Assembly (NCBI GenBank): GCA_947471745.1
Contig: CANJKZ010000108.1
Location: forward strand, 1,899,001 to 1,963,000
Length of the DNA: 64,000 bases
DNA from: Closterium sp. Naga37s-1
Lineage: Eukaryota > Streptophyta > Zygnematophyceae > Desmidiales > Closteriaceae
Direction of reading: 5' to 3'
A program made the position numbers and the translations under genes. Shown in pieces: positions 53,072-63,290 of this stretch. How positions within the stretch are numbered: position 1 is the stretch's first letter; each line of letters begins with the position of its first letter. A model generated the notes under the pieces. It did no database searches and was not told the origin of the DNA. It saw nothing but the letters and a program-made list of their open reading frames with translations.

Positions 53072-56000
53072 ATGCAACCGGAGCAGATGTCACAGCAGCA
53101 GATGTCACAGCAGCAGATGTCACAGCAGCAGATGTCACAGCAGCAGATGTCACAGCAGCAGATGTCACCGCAGCAGATGTCACAGCAACAGATGTTGCTG
53201 CAGCAGAGATCACAGCAGCAGGTTCAACAGCAGCAACAGATGCCACAGCAACAGATGCTACAGCAACAGATGCTACAGCAACAGACGCCACAGCAACAGA
53301 TGCCACAGCAACAGATGCCACAGCAACAGATGCTACAGCAACAGATGCTACAGCAACAGATGCTACAGCAACAGATGCTACAGCAACAGATGCCACAGCA
53401 ACAGACGCCACAGCAACAGATGCCACAGCAACAGATGTCACAGCAGCAGACGGCACAGCAGCAGACGGCACAACAGCAGATGTCACTACAACCACAACAA
53501 CAGCCACAGCCACAGCCACAGCTACAGTCACAGCCAGAGCTACAGGTTCAGCCAGAGCAGCTACCACCACACCGGATCCAGCAGCTCTCCTCTCAGCTAC
53601 AGCCGCTGCTACAGCCGCACTCGTTGCAAGCACTAGAACAAGGTGAGGCTGCTACTGATGCAGAGCCATTAGGGCCATTAGAGCCATTAACGCGTGGAAG
53701 ATGGCGCAGCAGAATGGCGCGCAGCCGCAACTACAACCAGCCAGGGCGGTACCGGGGAGTGAGGAAGCGAGGGGAATTTTGTTACATTGCAGAGATTAAA
53801 GACACCACTAATGGGGTCCGCAGGTGGTTGGGCACGTTCCGTTCTGCAGAGGACGCTGCTAGGGCGTTTGATGAAGCTGCTCTGAAAATTCGAGGAGCAA
53901 AAGCAAAGCTTAATTTCCCAGGTCGGTATCTTCAGAAAGGGGGAGGGGTAGAAGCACTGGGTTCGGATCCTGCAGCCTCATTGGGTGCAGCGACTAGGAT
54001 TGAAACAGCAGGAAGGGTTGCAGGGCAGGATGGCGGAGAGATTGGCATGGGAGTGCAAACAGGTGGGGTGGTAACCCAGGTTAGGGAGGATAGTAGTACT
54101 AGGAGCTGTGGAAGGAAAGGGATGGGATATGGTGAAGATACTGCAGCAGGGGGATTGGTGGGAGAAAGTGTGGGTCAGACGATGCAGAGAGAGGGAAGAG
54201 CTAGGGAGGTAACAGCGGCCTTTGTGGTGCCTGACAGGCCGTTCGGAGAGGGATCAAGTAGGGAAGTAGCGGAGAGCTTTGCGGCGCCTCGGAGGCCGTT
54301 TGGAGAGGGAACAAGTAGGGCTGGAACGGAATCCACAGACGATGCAGGTGCAGGATCAGGGGCTATGGGGCGGGAATCATCTGTACTGGTAGGAGGGGAA
54401 TGCGGAGGAGGAGAAGGAGGAAGAGGAAGAGGAAGAGGAAGGGGAAGAGGAAGAGGACGTGGGAGGGGAGGAGGAGTAAGTGGAAGAACAGGAGGGGGGG
54501 TGAGAGGAGGAGGAGGAGGTGGAGGAGGAGGAGGAGGAGGAGGAGGAGGAGGAGGAGGAGGAGGAGGAGGAGGAGAAGTATTACTTGCAGCAGAAACGTC
54601 AGCAGGCATTGATAATGGGAGCAAAGGAGGAGTATACATTCCCGAAAGAAGCTCCAATGTAAGCGGTAGTAGCTCAAGCTTAGCTGCTTCTTCCTCCTCC
54701 TCCGCCCCGTCCATCTCTGTTAATTCCGCCTCTGCCTCTGCCTCCTCCGTCACTGTCGCTGCCCTCCCATCCACCTTTGTTGATATTTCAATCCCTGAAG
54801 CTGTAATCACCAGCGGCGTTCATATTCATGCCACTCTCCCCACTCACACCTCAGAATGCAACCCAATGTTTATTGGTCCCACACTGAATTGCCACTCAGT
54901 CCCACCGGAGGAGATGCCTAGTGCGATGATAACTGGACTGGGGATGTTGGGATTGGACGCACTGGGAGCAGATCTGATCGGGTTTGAAGAGATAGGGTTT
55001 GAGGAGATGGGATTTGAGGGTTTGGCAGACGGTGAGGAGGAGTGGAGCTCTTTACTTGCAGAGCAGTTTGCACAGCAGCTGCGAGCAATTGACGAAGCCG
55101 ATGAGGCTGGAGGGAGTGGGGTTGGCGCTGCAAAAGGCAAGGAGGGAGTGGTCGAAAAAGAGGTGTATTCAGAGGAAGAAAGCAGCGGAAGCGGAGAGAC
55201 TTTAGACGGGGAACTGGCGATGGAGGAGGGCGGAGCGCTGGAGGAGCGCGGAGCGATGGAGGAGGAAGAGGGTGCGATGGAGACATGGACGGGAATAGAC
55301 GAGCGTTTGACAATGGAAATGGGGCTGCCTGATCGATGCTTCCAGCTGCCCAGCGCCAAGGATTTTCCTCACGAAAGCAGTAAGCAAATCCTGAAAACAG
55401 AAGGGATGGAGAGACAGCAAGGAGGCTGGACAGTGTCTGAGGGTGGGAATTATCCTGGTAACTACATGATGGCAATGCAGCCAAGCCAACAGGCAGAGCG
55501 ATCTCAAGTAGGGATGGAGGGGCAGAGAGGAGGCTGCACTACTTCTGACGGTGAAAACGGCCGTGGTAGCTACGCGATGGCAATGCAGCCAAGCCATCTG
55601 AATACCACGGCGGTGCTATCTGAAGCTGCCCAGTCTGCACCATCTGATCCATCCTTCCCATGTCACCAGCCAGGTCAGCGGGGACAATTGCGCGAGCGTG
55701 TTCAACACGACCAAGGGGCAGGTGCGGTGGTGGGTGTGGCAGCAGCGGGTCCGTCCGGACGTGCAGGCATGGAGCAGATTCATACTCCAGTAGGAACCCC
55801 AGCACTGGCAGCAGAGCAGCACGCAGTGACAGGAGAGGAAGCATTGGCAGGGCAGAAAGCGTTGGCTAGGCTGCAAACAGCAGGGCTGCCAGTCCCAAGC
55901 GAGGCACAAGCCGTTTCATGGGGTTTCAGTGTCGAGGTGTCCGGGGGATTGATGGCGCCTGGTGAGGATGGTTCCTTGCAAGAAGCAAAGGAGGAGGTGG

Positions 56001-56170
56001 AGGTGGAGGTACCCGGCATGGCAGGTTCGGCTTCAAGCATGCCTTCAAGTTGGCATGCTGAAACGATGCTGCCGTATCAAGGGCATGATCCCAGCGCGCG
56101 GTGTGCTTTTACCATGACCCGCAGATCATCAGTTGTTGTGATTCCGCACGTGCGTCAGCATCGCGAGAGC

Positions 56171-56201
<31 letters not shown>

Positions 56202-56269
56202 GTCACCAGAACCGGAAGCAGCAGTGGCAGCGGCAGCAGCTGGGACAGTTGCAACAGCAGGGACAGTAG
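53072..56269 (+). CDS. AP2/ERF-domain transcription factor, Gln-rich, ends at TAG inside a Gln run
   Basis: Single AP2/ERF DNA-binding domain at about residues 226-285: [39 protein letters not shown] and [11 protein letters not shown], with the conserved WLG and RGAKAKLNF elements. Before it come about 140 residues of [15 protein letters not shown] repeats and other Gln-rich sequence, typical of activation domains. After it come Arg-Gly and poly-Gly runs, serine-rich and acidic stretches ([22 protein letters not shown]). The frame is 1065 codons to TAG at 56267-56269, which falls within CAG-rich sequence. The same frame then stays open for 643 further codons (56270-58198). One base change (CAG to TAG) would explain this, so the natural product may be longer. 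DNA target and role are unknown. Confidence 0.88.
53075..53490 (+). repeat. 15-bp repeat encoding [15 protein letters not shown]
   Basis: About 28 tandem units of CAGCAGATGTCACAG and CAACAGATGCYACAG form the start of the ERF protein; all three forward frames stay open through it. Confidence 0.93.
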
Positions 56270-57308
56270 CAGGTGCAGCACCATGGGGAGCAACAGCAGC
56301 TGCACCTGCACGCATCGAGCTTCCAGAGATGCAACTCTCTTACCACTGGCAGGAGGGGAAAGGCAGCTCTACGGTGTGCTTCTACCGACCTTGTACATGA
56401 AGCATTATCCGTGGAAGAGTGGACGGAGCAGCAGATGTTTAGAACCCACACCCTAGACTTAAAAAGAGACAGCATAAAATTCCATCCTTACAGCCCTTCG
56501 ACCGAGCCTAATCCCAAACCCAAGCCTAATCCAGAACCTCCCTCCGGACCTGTGCCTCTGACGCTCCGTAGGCACACTGTATCGTTTCCACTGAAGCCAC
56601 CAATAGTTGGTTCTTCAAACCCAGAGTCCCAGCCCTGTGTGGGAAACGCAGGTGGAGTGGGTAGTGTGAGTGGTGCTGGAGCTGCTGGTGGTATGGGTGT
56701 TGCTGCTGCAGCTGCCAATGTGGTTCGTGGGAATGGCGTTGATGTTGCCGTCAAGGCTGCTGGTGTTGCTGGTGGCGCTGCCGGTGTTGCTGGTGGCGCT
56801 GCCGGTGTTGCTGGTGGCGCTGCCGGTGTTGCACCTGTTGTTGGTGTGACTGGTGATGCTGGTGTTTCTGGTGCTGCTGGTGTTGCTGGTGTTTTTGGTA
56901 TTGCTGCTGGTGATGCTGGTGTTTCTGGTGCTGCTGGTGCTGCTGGTGCTGCTGGTGTTGCTGGTGCTGCTGGTGTTGCTGGTGCTTTTGGTATTGCTGC
57001 AGTGCCTGGCGTGTCTGGGATGGCATCCTCCCCAGCCTGCTCTCCCAAACCAATTTCGGCCATCCCTCTGCGCAGGGTGAGGCGATCCCAGTCCCATGAC
57101 CAGGAACCAATGGGAGCTGGACAGCTGGGTAGGCAACTGCTGCGTGCGTCAGCATTCAAGCCAATAATTCCAGCCAGCAAGTATGCTCGAGAGCTGCACA
57201 AACGATTGGAGAAGCATCCTTGGTTACCCGCCAGGAGCTACGTTCAAGGGGTGCTGCAGCATGGACGGCTGGAGGGGCAGCAGAGGTCGTTGTTGGATGA
57301 TAGACATA

Positions 57309-57377
<69 letters not shown>

Positions 57378-58198
57378 TGATGCAGCAGCAGCAGCAGCAG
57401 CAGCAGTCAAAGCAGCAGCAGTGGCGTTCAATTCAGCAGCAGCAATTGCAGTTGTTGCAGCAGCAAGATCAGCTGGAACTGCTGAAGCAGCATCAAGAGC
57501 AGCTCCCTCGCACCCAGCATCATCTGCCCTTCCGCAGTCAGTCCACTCCCCCCATAACACCTGCTGCCCTCACCTCCTCTGCTCTCACCTCCGCTGCTCT
57601 CACCTCCTCTGCTCTGACCTCTTCTGCCAGCACTGCTGGTGGCATCGCATCTGGGGCAACTGCTTGCACCGCTGCTGCCACCGCGGCTGGCACTGCTGGT
57701 GGTGTTGCCTCTGCCGCTGTTGCCAGAGCTGGTGCTGCCACCGCTGCTGGCACTGCTGCAGCCACTGGTGGTGGCGGTGTTGCCTCTACCGCTGTTGCCA
57801 GAGCTGGTGCTGGCGCTGCAGTCTTGCACTCGCACCATGTCATCTCAGGCTTGAGCCTTCCTCTTCCTCACCCCTCAGCCAACTTGTCGCTCCTAAGAGA
57901 CACGGAACACTCTGCACTTGCTGCCTGGGGCCTCACCTCCCCATCATCTCGCATCCAGGGGACAGCCTGTCACAGCTTCAAGAATCATGTCAATGCTGCC
58001 CCCTTTATAACACATTCAGGAGTCACCAGACTAGGTTTGGAGGCTGGTGGACCAGGTACGGATGCAGGAGGATTGGCATACACAGGGAATTTCGAGCATG
58101 AAGCATCAAGTACTCATGGTGCTGGTGCTGAAACCTACACCATTGATGCACTAGAGATGTTCCTGATGGATCATGGGGAGCATAGGGAATATGAGTAG
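56270..58198 (+). CDS. In-frame continuation of the AP2/ERF frame beyond the TAG
   Basis: This frame is collinear with 53072-56269, separated by the single TAG. It has no convincing start of its own; the first in-frame ATG lies far inside. It codes Gln-rich, then Pro-rich (TEPNPKPKPNPEPP), Ala/Gly/Val-rich and polyglutamine sequence, a stretch PASKYARELHKRLEKHPWLP, and ends LEMFLMDHGEHREYE before TAG. Composition matches the upstream part, so it most likely belongs to the same protein through an allelic nonsense change, a sequencing error, an unrecognised intron, or stop readthrough. Confidence 0.6.
57310..57425 (+). repeat. CAG microsatellite encoding polyglutamine
   Basis: About 36 CAG codons, interrupted by one CTG-ATG and one TCA-AAG pair, in the ERF continuation frame. 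Confidence 0.95.
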
Positions 58199-58335
58199 GC
58201 GTGAATTAGCAGATTTCCCTACTTGCTCAAGCCTGAACCTAAGCGCCGCTGCTCACTGGAAAATGTCCGAAGATCTGCACTTGAGATGTTCTTGATGGAT
58301 CATGGGGAGCATAGGGAATATGAGTAGGGGTGATT
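58148..58335 (+). repeat. Duplicated 3' coding end of the ERF gene including the stop
   Basis: The 55-bp segment from GCACTAGAGATGTTCCTG through the GAATATGAGTAG stop at 58148-58202 recurs at 58277-58331 with three substitutions, 129 bp downstream of the true end. Confidence 0.9.
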
Positions 58336-58399
58336 TACATGTATTTTGCTCCTTTTTCTGTTCATTAGGCATTTTTTTGTTGTCATTAATTTATAATAA

Positions 58400-58642
58400 A
58401 CGTGTGTTTTGTGTGTGTGTGTACGCGCGTGTGTGTGTGTGTGTGTGTGTGCGTGTGTGTGTGTGTGAGTGTGTGTGAGTGTGTGTGTGAGTGAGTATGT
58501 GTGTGACTGTGTGTGTGCGTGGATGTGTGGATATGTGTGTATGTGTGTGTGTGACTGTGTGTGTGTGTGTGTGTGTGTGTATGTGGATGTGTGGATATGT
58601 GTGTATGTGTGTGTGTGGATGCATGTGTGTGTGTGCGCATAG
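58400..58642. repeat. (TG)n-rich microsatellite
   Basis: About 240 bp of TG repeats with GA, GC and AT interruptions, downstream of the ERF gene. Confidence 0.95.
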
Positions 58643-59249
58643 GAAATGATCATTGGAAAAAAATGATGGGCACCCAGGAGCGAAGGCAGTTACCACCTGT
58701 TGCTCTTGGTGTGTGGAGTGCACGAATGGGACTGCATCTGCATGGTGGGGTGTGGTGTGGTGGGGCATGGTGGGGTGTGGTGGGGCGTGGTGGGGGGAGG
58801 GGAGGTAGGGAGAGCAGCAGAGCTGATGAAAGAGGGGCTGGGGTAGGGGGATGGGGAAGGGGAAATAGGGAATGCGAACTGGGGAGGGGGAAGCGCAATG
58901 GGGATTTAGAAAGGGGAGAAAGGAAATTGCGGAAGGGGACAAGGGAAGGAGGAATCGAGATTCCGGGAAGGGGGAAAGAGAAAGGTGAGAAGGGAAGGGA
59001 AAATGGGGAAGGGGAAAAAGGGAAGGGGAAACTGGGGACGGGGAAGGGGGAATAGGAAGCAGAACAAAGAAAGTAGGCATGGCATGTGATGGCATGGGAT
59101 GGGATGATGGCTAGGAATGATGGAATGGGATGGCTTGGGAAGGCATGGGTCATGGGATGGCATGGGAAGGCATGGGTCATGGGATGATAATGGCATACCG
59201 GACAGCATTGGTGCCTGATGCTCTTGTTGCTGTCATGCCCCCTGCACTC

Positions 59250-59345
59250 GTGCGCACGCATGGGGGGAGGCACACACAGGGGGAAGCACACACAGGGTGA
59301 GGCACACACCGGGGGAGGCACACACAGGGGGAAGCATATATGGAG
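59250..59345. repeat. 17-bp repeat GGCACACACAGGGGGAA-type
   Basis: Five to six imperfect tandem units in the intron upstream of pseudogene exon 59199-59241. Confidence 0.85.
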
Positions 59346-59690
59346 GGAAGCACACATTGGATTGGCATGATCCAAAGTAAAGAATGTGAGTCGATTGGAG
59401 CTGAATCTGTTTTTTGAGAATTCTAAAATAACCAGAAAAACACACATTGGATTGGCACGATGCAAAGTGAAGAATGCGAGTCGCTTGGAGCTTACACATT
59501 GCACTCACACGATGGCCACCACGACTCGGTGTGGTATGGCATGGCATGGCGCCATGCACAGCACCAAAGTGACTTGTGAGGCGAGGTGACTTTTGAGACG
59601 ACCCAAAAAGAGCTTCCACATTGCATTCACATGATGGCAGGGTGGCATGCACAGCACCACAAAGTGCTGCATGCATTGATTTTTTATTTT
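59340..59690. repeat. Imperfect tandem duplications in pseudogene intron
   Basis: CACACATTGGATTGGCAYGATCCAAAG...TTGGAGCT occurs at about 59347-59400 and 59441-59491. GAGCTT(A/C)CACATTGCA...CATGCACAGCACCA occurs at about 59488-59565 and 59609-59660. Between them lies TGACTTTTGAGACGACCCAAAAAG (59588-59610), a decayed form of the palindromic motif of the CDPK introns; 17 bp upstream of and into its left arm also match (GCGAGGTGACTTTTGAG). Confidence 0.82.
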
Positions 59691-59709
59691 GGAGTGCAAT
59701 TGACGATCC

Positions 59710-59892
59710 TAACCACGCACCTATGGTGCATCAGAGCCTAACACTCACGCACCTATGGTGCATTCCGAGCCTGCCACGCACCTATGGTGCATTCAGAGCC
59801 TGCCACGCACCTATGGTGCATTCTGAGCCTGCCACTCACCTATGGTGCATTCCGAGCCTGCCACTCACCTATGGTGCATTCCGAGCCTGGGC
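59710..59892 (-). repeat. Six 28-bp copies of the exon-end/donor in the DLD pseudogene
   Basis: Minus-strand units of GGAATGCACCATAG plus GTGAGTGGCAGG or GTGCGTGGCAGG follow the end of pseudogene exon 59869-59998, against three such units in the functional gene. Confidence 0.92.
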
Positions 59893-60059
59893 CAACGGGG
59901 AAGAAGAGACCCGAGTCGTACAGATGGTAGTTGAGCTGCTGACGTGTCACCCCTGCCTGCACCCTGCAGTCCATGTCCTCTGCATGTACCTCCACCACCT
60001 GAAGACAAAAATGCCAAAAGACACGCAATCCAAGGCAAAAAGTGCCTGAAGAATGAAGA

Positions 60060-60235
60060 CTTGCTCGAGATGTCATGTCACCCCTGCCTGCACTCTGCAG
60101 TCCATGCCCTTTGCATGTACCACCACCACCTGAAGACAAAACGGCAATAGGGCACGCAATTCCAAAGGTGCACATGTTTGCGGTGCCTGGAAATTGACTT
60201 GTGTGTCACCGTTGCAGTCCATGTCCTCTGCTCTG
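60060..60235 (-). repeat. Upstream 5' copies of pseudogene exon 59869-59998
   Basis: Acceptor-bearing copies of the exon start (coding [18 protein letters not shown]) lie at about 60075-60130, and a shorter decayed one at about 60205-60245. They are upstream of the intact exon copy in transcription order. Confidence 0.85.
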
Positions 60236-61488
60236 CATGCTTTGCACCTGAGATTTACCATCAGAACTCAGCACTCAGAACTCAGCGCCCAGCACTATGC
60301 ACTATAAAGTATGCAGCATCTGCTCGTCCCTGCTACATGAGCCAATCAAGGGATGCGTTACCTGGTAACCCCATCGTACCTCGTTCATCTGCGACAGGTC
60401 AATGGAGACCCCCCCACAGAGCGCCGCCACGTGGCCTTCCAAAGAGGTGCCGGCGCCATAGGGAATGACGGGCACCCGGGCGGCAGCGCACGCGGTTACC
60501 ACCTGTTGCACTTGGTGAGTGGAGCGGGCGAATGCGACTGCGTCTGGTGGCACAACCTCGTGGTATGACTCGTCCCCGCCATGCTGCTTCAACGCCTGCT
60601 GCCATGCCAGCATGTTAGTATGTAATGACCCCATAATACCATGCCATCATATCAATCAAGGCATGATGTTAAGCCGTCATGCCATCACATCGCCATCATG
60701 CCACCATATCCATACCGCACACCAAAGGAGAAAAGAAAGAGAGCCCTTTAGGAGGGCAGATGAAGAGGGGCAGAGAGGGCGGGAGAGGAGGAACAGCAGC
60801 GGATGAGGACCCTGCGAATGACCCACGTACAATTCCAATGCTCAGGAATCCCATCAGTATTTCCACTATTCAGGCATCCCACCGTTCGGTTCGTCTCCAC
60901 GTTTGCGTCTCCCACAATGGATCGCATGCGACGCAGCAACGTGTCGTCCACTCGCCGTACGATGTCTGTCGCACAGAAGGAATGTCACAGAGGCTCGACA
61001 TCGCGGGATTTTCGCCAGCGTTGATAGTTCCGCATCGCCCTGCCTTCAACTGTTTTGGGTTCATCTCTGCTTTGCTCTTCCAGGTCTCACCTTTCGTGCT
61101 CGAGAACGAGGGGACCATTGTGAGTCGACGCACGCTGGTGAGGGTCATTGGTTGGCATGAGACGTTCGTCACTGCCCCGCTTCACACCGACGCATCACTG
61201 CGGGCATTTGACGAGGCAACACGCAGGTACACAATGCAGTAGCAGTCCTACGCGTCTGGACGCATTGGGTGCAGCCTCATCACCCGTCTTCACCAGGCCT
61301 GTCGATTCAAGGGCATATGCCCTTAATGCCCTGAACATTCCGGGCTAATTTCGCTCCAGCTCGACTGCATAAAGTGTTACATTCGCACTGCACCCGTGCC
61401 ACTAAGTGCCTCGTTCGAACCTTCCCCGGATGCGTTAAGGGCCCAAACCAGGCCTTCCCCTGTCTCAAAGTTTTGGTTTCCGGTTGTA

Positions 61489-61543
61489 GGACCCCCCCCC
61501 CCCCCCCCCCCCCAATTCTGCCCGACCCCTCCCCCCCCCCTTT
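61489..61543. repeat. Poly-C tracts
   Basis: Two runs of C (about 22 and 10 bases) near 61492 and 61530 lie in a presumed intron or spacer. Confidence 0.9.
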
Positions 61544-63059
61544 TCTCCTTAGGTTGCATGAGAGAAGTGGATTTTTTCTCTTAGCGTTTTCTAGCCAATC
61601 CCGTGTTTGTAAAGTGTCTAAGTCAGCTTTGGAGCACCCGATTTTTCCCTTAGCGTCCAATACGAGTTAAAGATAGTGTAAGTGCAAACTCTTCACAGGC
61701 CCGGATTTCAAGTTTTCACTTTGGGGTGCGCCCGTGACCGTTAAGGGCACCCAAACGCTCAGCTACACCCAAAACAGGGTCAGATGGGGAGGAGGTGGGG
61801 AGCGCAAGTATGGGCCCGAGGAACTTCGACAGGCCTGGTCTTCACATGCTGGCTCTTCTCTCACCCGGGGTGTTTGACGCCGAGATGCCATGCGCATGTC
61901 CTTTGTTCACGTATTCTGCCTATGCCTTTTTGCATGCGCATTCGTTCCCGGCCAAAACAGCCTGGTGCAACTCGCTGGATGGAACCCGATCAAGGTGCAT
62001 CTCGTCACGCACCTGCCGGATGCGATCAGGCGCGGTGGCCTGCCCCACGAGTACTCGGCCGCAGTGTACGAGAATGCTCACATCCGTACATGCAAGGCCC
62101 CCTACAGGGCATCAAACCGACGGCAATACCTTTTAACCATCGTGACCACAACAATGCTTGGGCGGATCCAGTCCAATCTGCCGTCGCCGCGCACGTACAA
62201 CACAGCCATGACCCGGGTGAGTGCGAGAGCGGGCCTTATGCTAGCCTGTCAGAAATGTTGATCAATGGGTCAATGGTCAAGAGCTTGGGGCTTGATGGCC
62301 GTGGTGGGGAAGATGCTTGAGCAGCCCATGCGTGCATGCACCTGCTTATGCCCATACAGGCTATGGAGGTTGGTGGTCCGATGCTTAACTGACGGCGCGT
62401 GCTGATGCGGGGCCCCATCTATGTGCCGATTGGCCCTCTGGACTTGTACGGTGCCATTGATTCCGCCTTGGAGGGCGGGCTCGGTCCGTACTGCGGAGAG
62501 TCACTACACAACGGGAGTGGACTACGGTGGAGGGCACGGGGTTGTGCGAGTGATTGGATCTTTGCACTAGCGTTCTTACTGCTTGCTTGTGTTCACACAG
62601 AAGTTTGGCAAGAATTCCACCAAGGAAAGTTGAAAGAACAATTGAGGCATGCAGAACAAAAGGACTAGAATGGCATGCAACACCTAGCAAGGGCGAAATC
62701 TGCCAGCGCAGCAGAAGAGCGGCTTGCCAACGTTGCAGCAAAGTGGTATGCCAACGTTGCACTGCGCGCGGTCGGCCAGCACTGCAGTCGCATGTGACCA
62801 TTTGCAGTCGTAGGTAACTATCTGCAGTCGCAGGTTGTCTATCTGCGCAGATGTGCGCACCTAGCAAGTTGGTGCAGGTTGGCGGTTTCACCGTCAGGCA
62901 CATTGCGCAGGTGTCAGTTAGAAAACGTGTCGTCGGTTTCACCAGGTGCGCACCGTCGACCACGTGATGTCGTTCCGCAGGCAGAACTTCGCCAAAACCT
63001 CCTGGGCAAAAGTTCGCACGCCTCCGTAGAGTTTCGCACAACTCTGCAACTTCGGTCGA

Positions 63060-63290
63060 TCCGTTCAACATCGATCGGTCGAACAACGTTCGCCGAGCAG
63101 AGCTTCTCGACCTGAACTCTTCGACCAGAGTTCCTCGACCCGAACTCTTCGACCAGAGCTCCTCGACCAGGATCGTCGACCAGTGCTCTTCGACGGGAGC
63201 TCGTCACGCAGAGATTGTCGACCAGAGTTCGTCGCGCAGAGCTCGTCGACCAGATTCTGTCGAGCAGAGCCTGCTCGACCGCAACTTCCG
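63060..63290. repeat. Degenerate repeat of TCGACCAGAGYTCSTCGAC
   Basis: About ten imperfect units of 15-22 bp rich in GTCGAC/TCGACC occur between blocks of the transposase-like remnant. No coding role was recognised. Confidence 0.75.

Larger units (their letters stand above)
58680..61039 (-). pseudogene. Partial duplicate of DLD 5' exons, frameshifted
   Basis: Minus-strand exon copies lie in gene order: 60901-61039, 60380-60595, 59869-59998 and 59199-59241. Their lengths (216, 130 and 43 bp) and splice sites equal those of the functional gene. The first has lost one base (GTACGGCGAG versus GTACGGGCGAG, near 60956), breaking the frame between QTSYG and DDTLLRR. The last keeps RASGTNAVR, nearer to the family than the functional copy (RASGTKAVR). 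Exons for the oxidase half are missing; instead a fragment of the second FAD exon (VPFVHSTHQEQQVVTAF) sits at about 58683-58738. The introns match those of the functional copy but without large satellites. The ERF gene lies between the two copies. Confidence 0.88.

Noticed and set aside
53072..58198. Non-standard genetic code with TAG as glutamine
   Set aside because: Terminal codons of clear gene ends include TAA and TGA, TAG ends both the gag frame and the ERF continuation, and no in-frame TAG is seen in conserved exons of the other genes.
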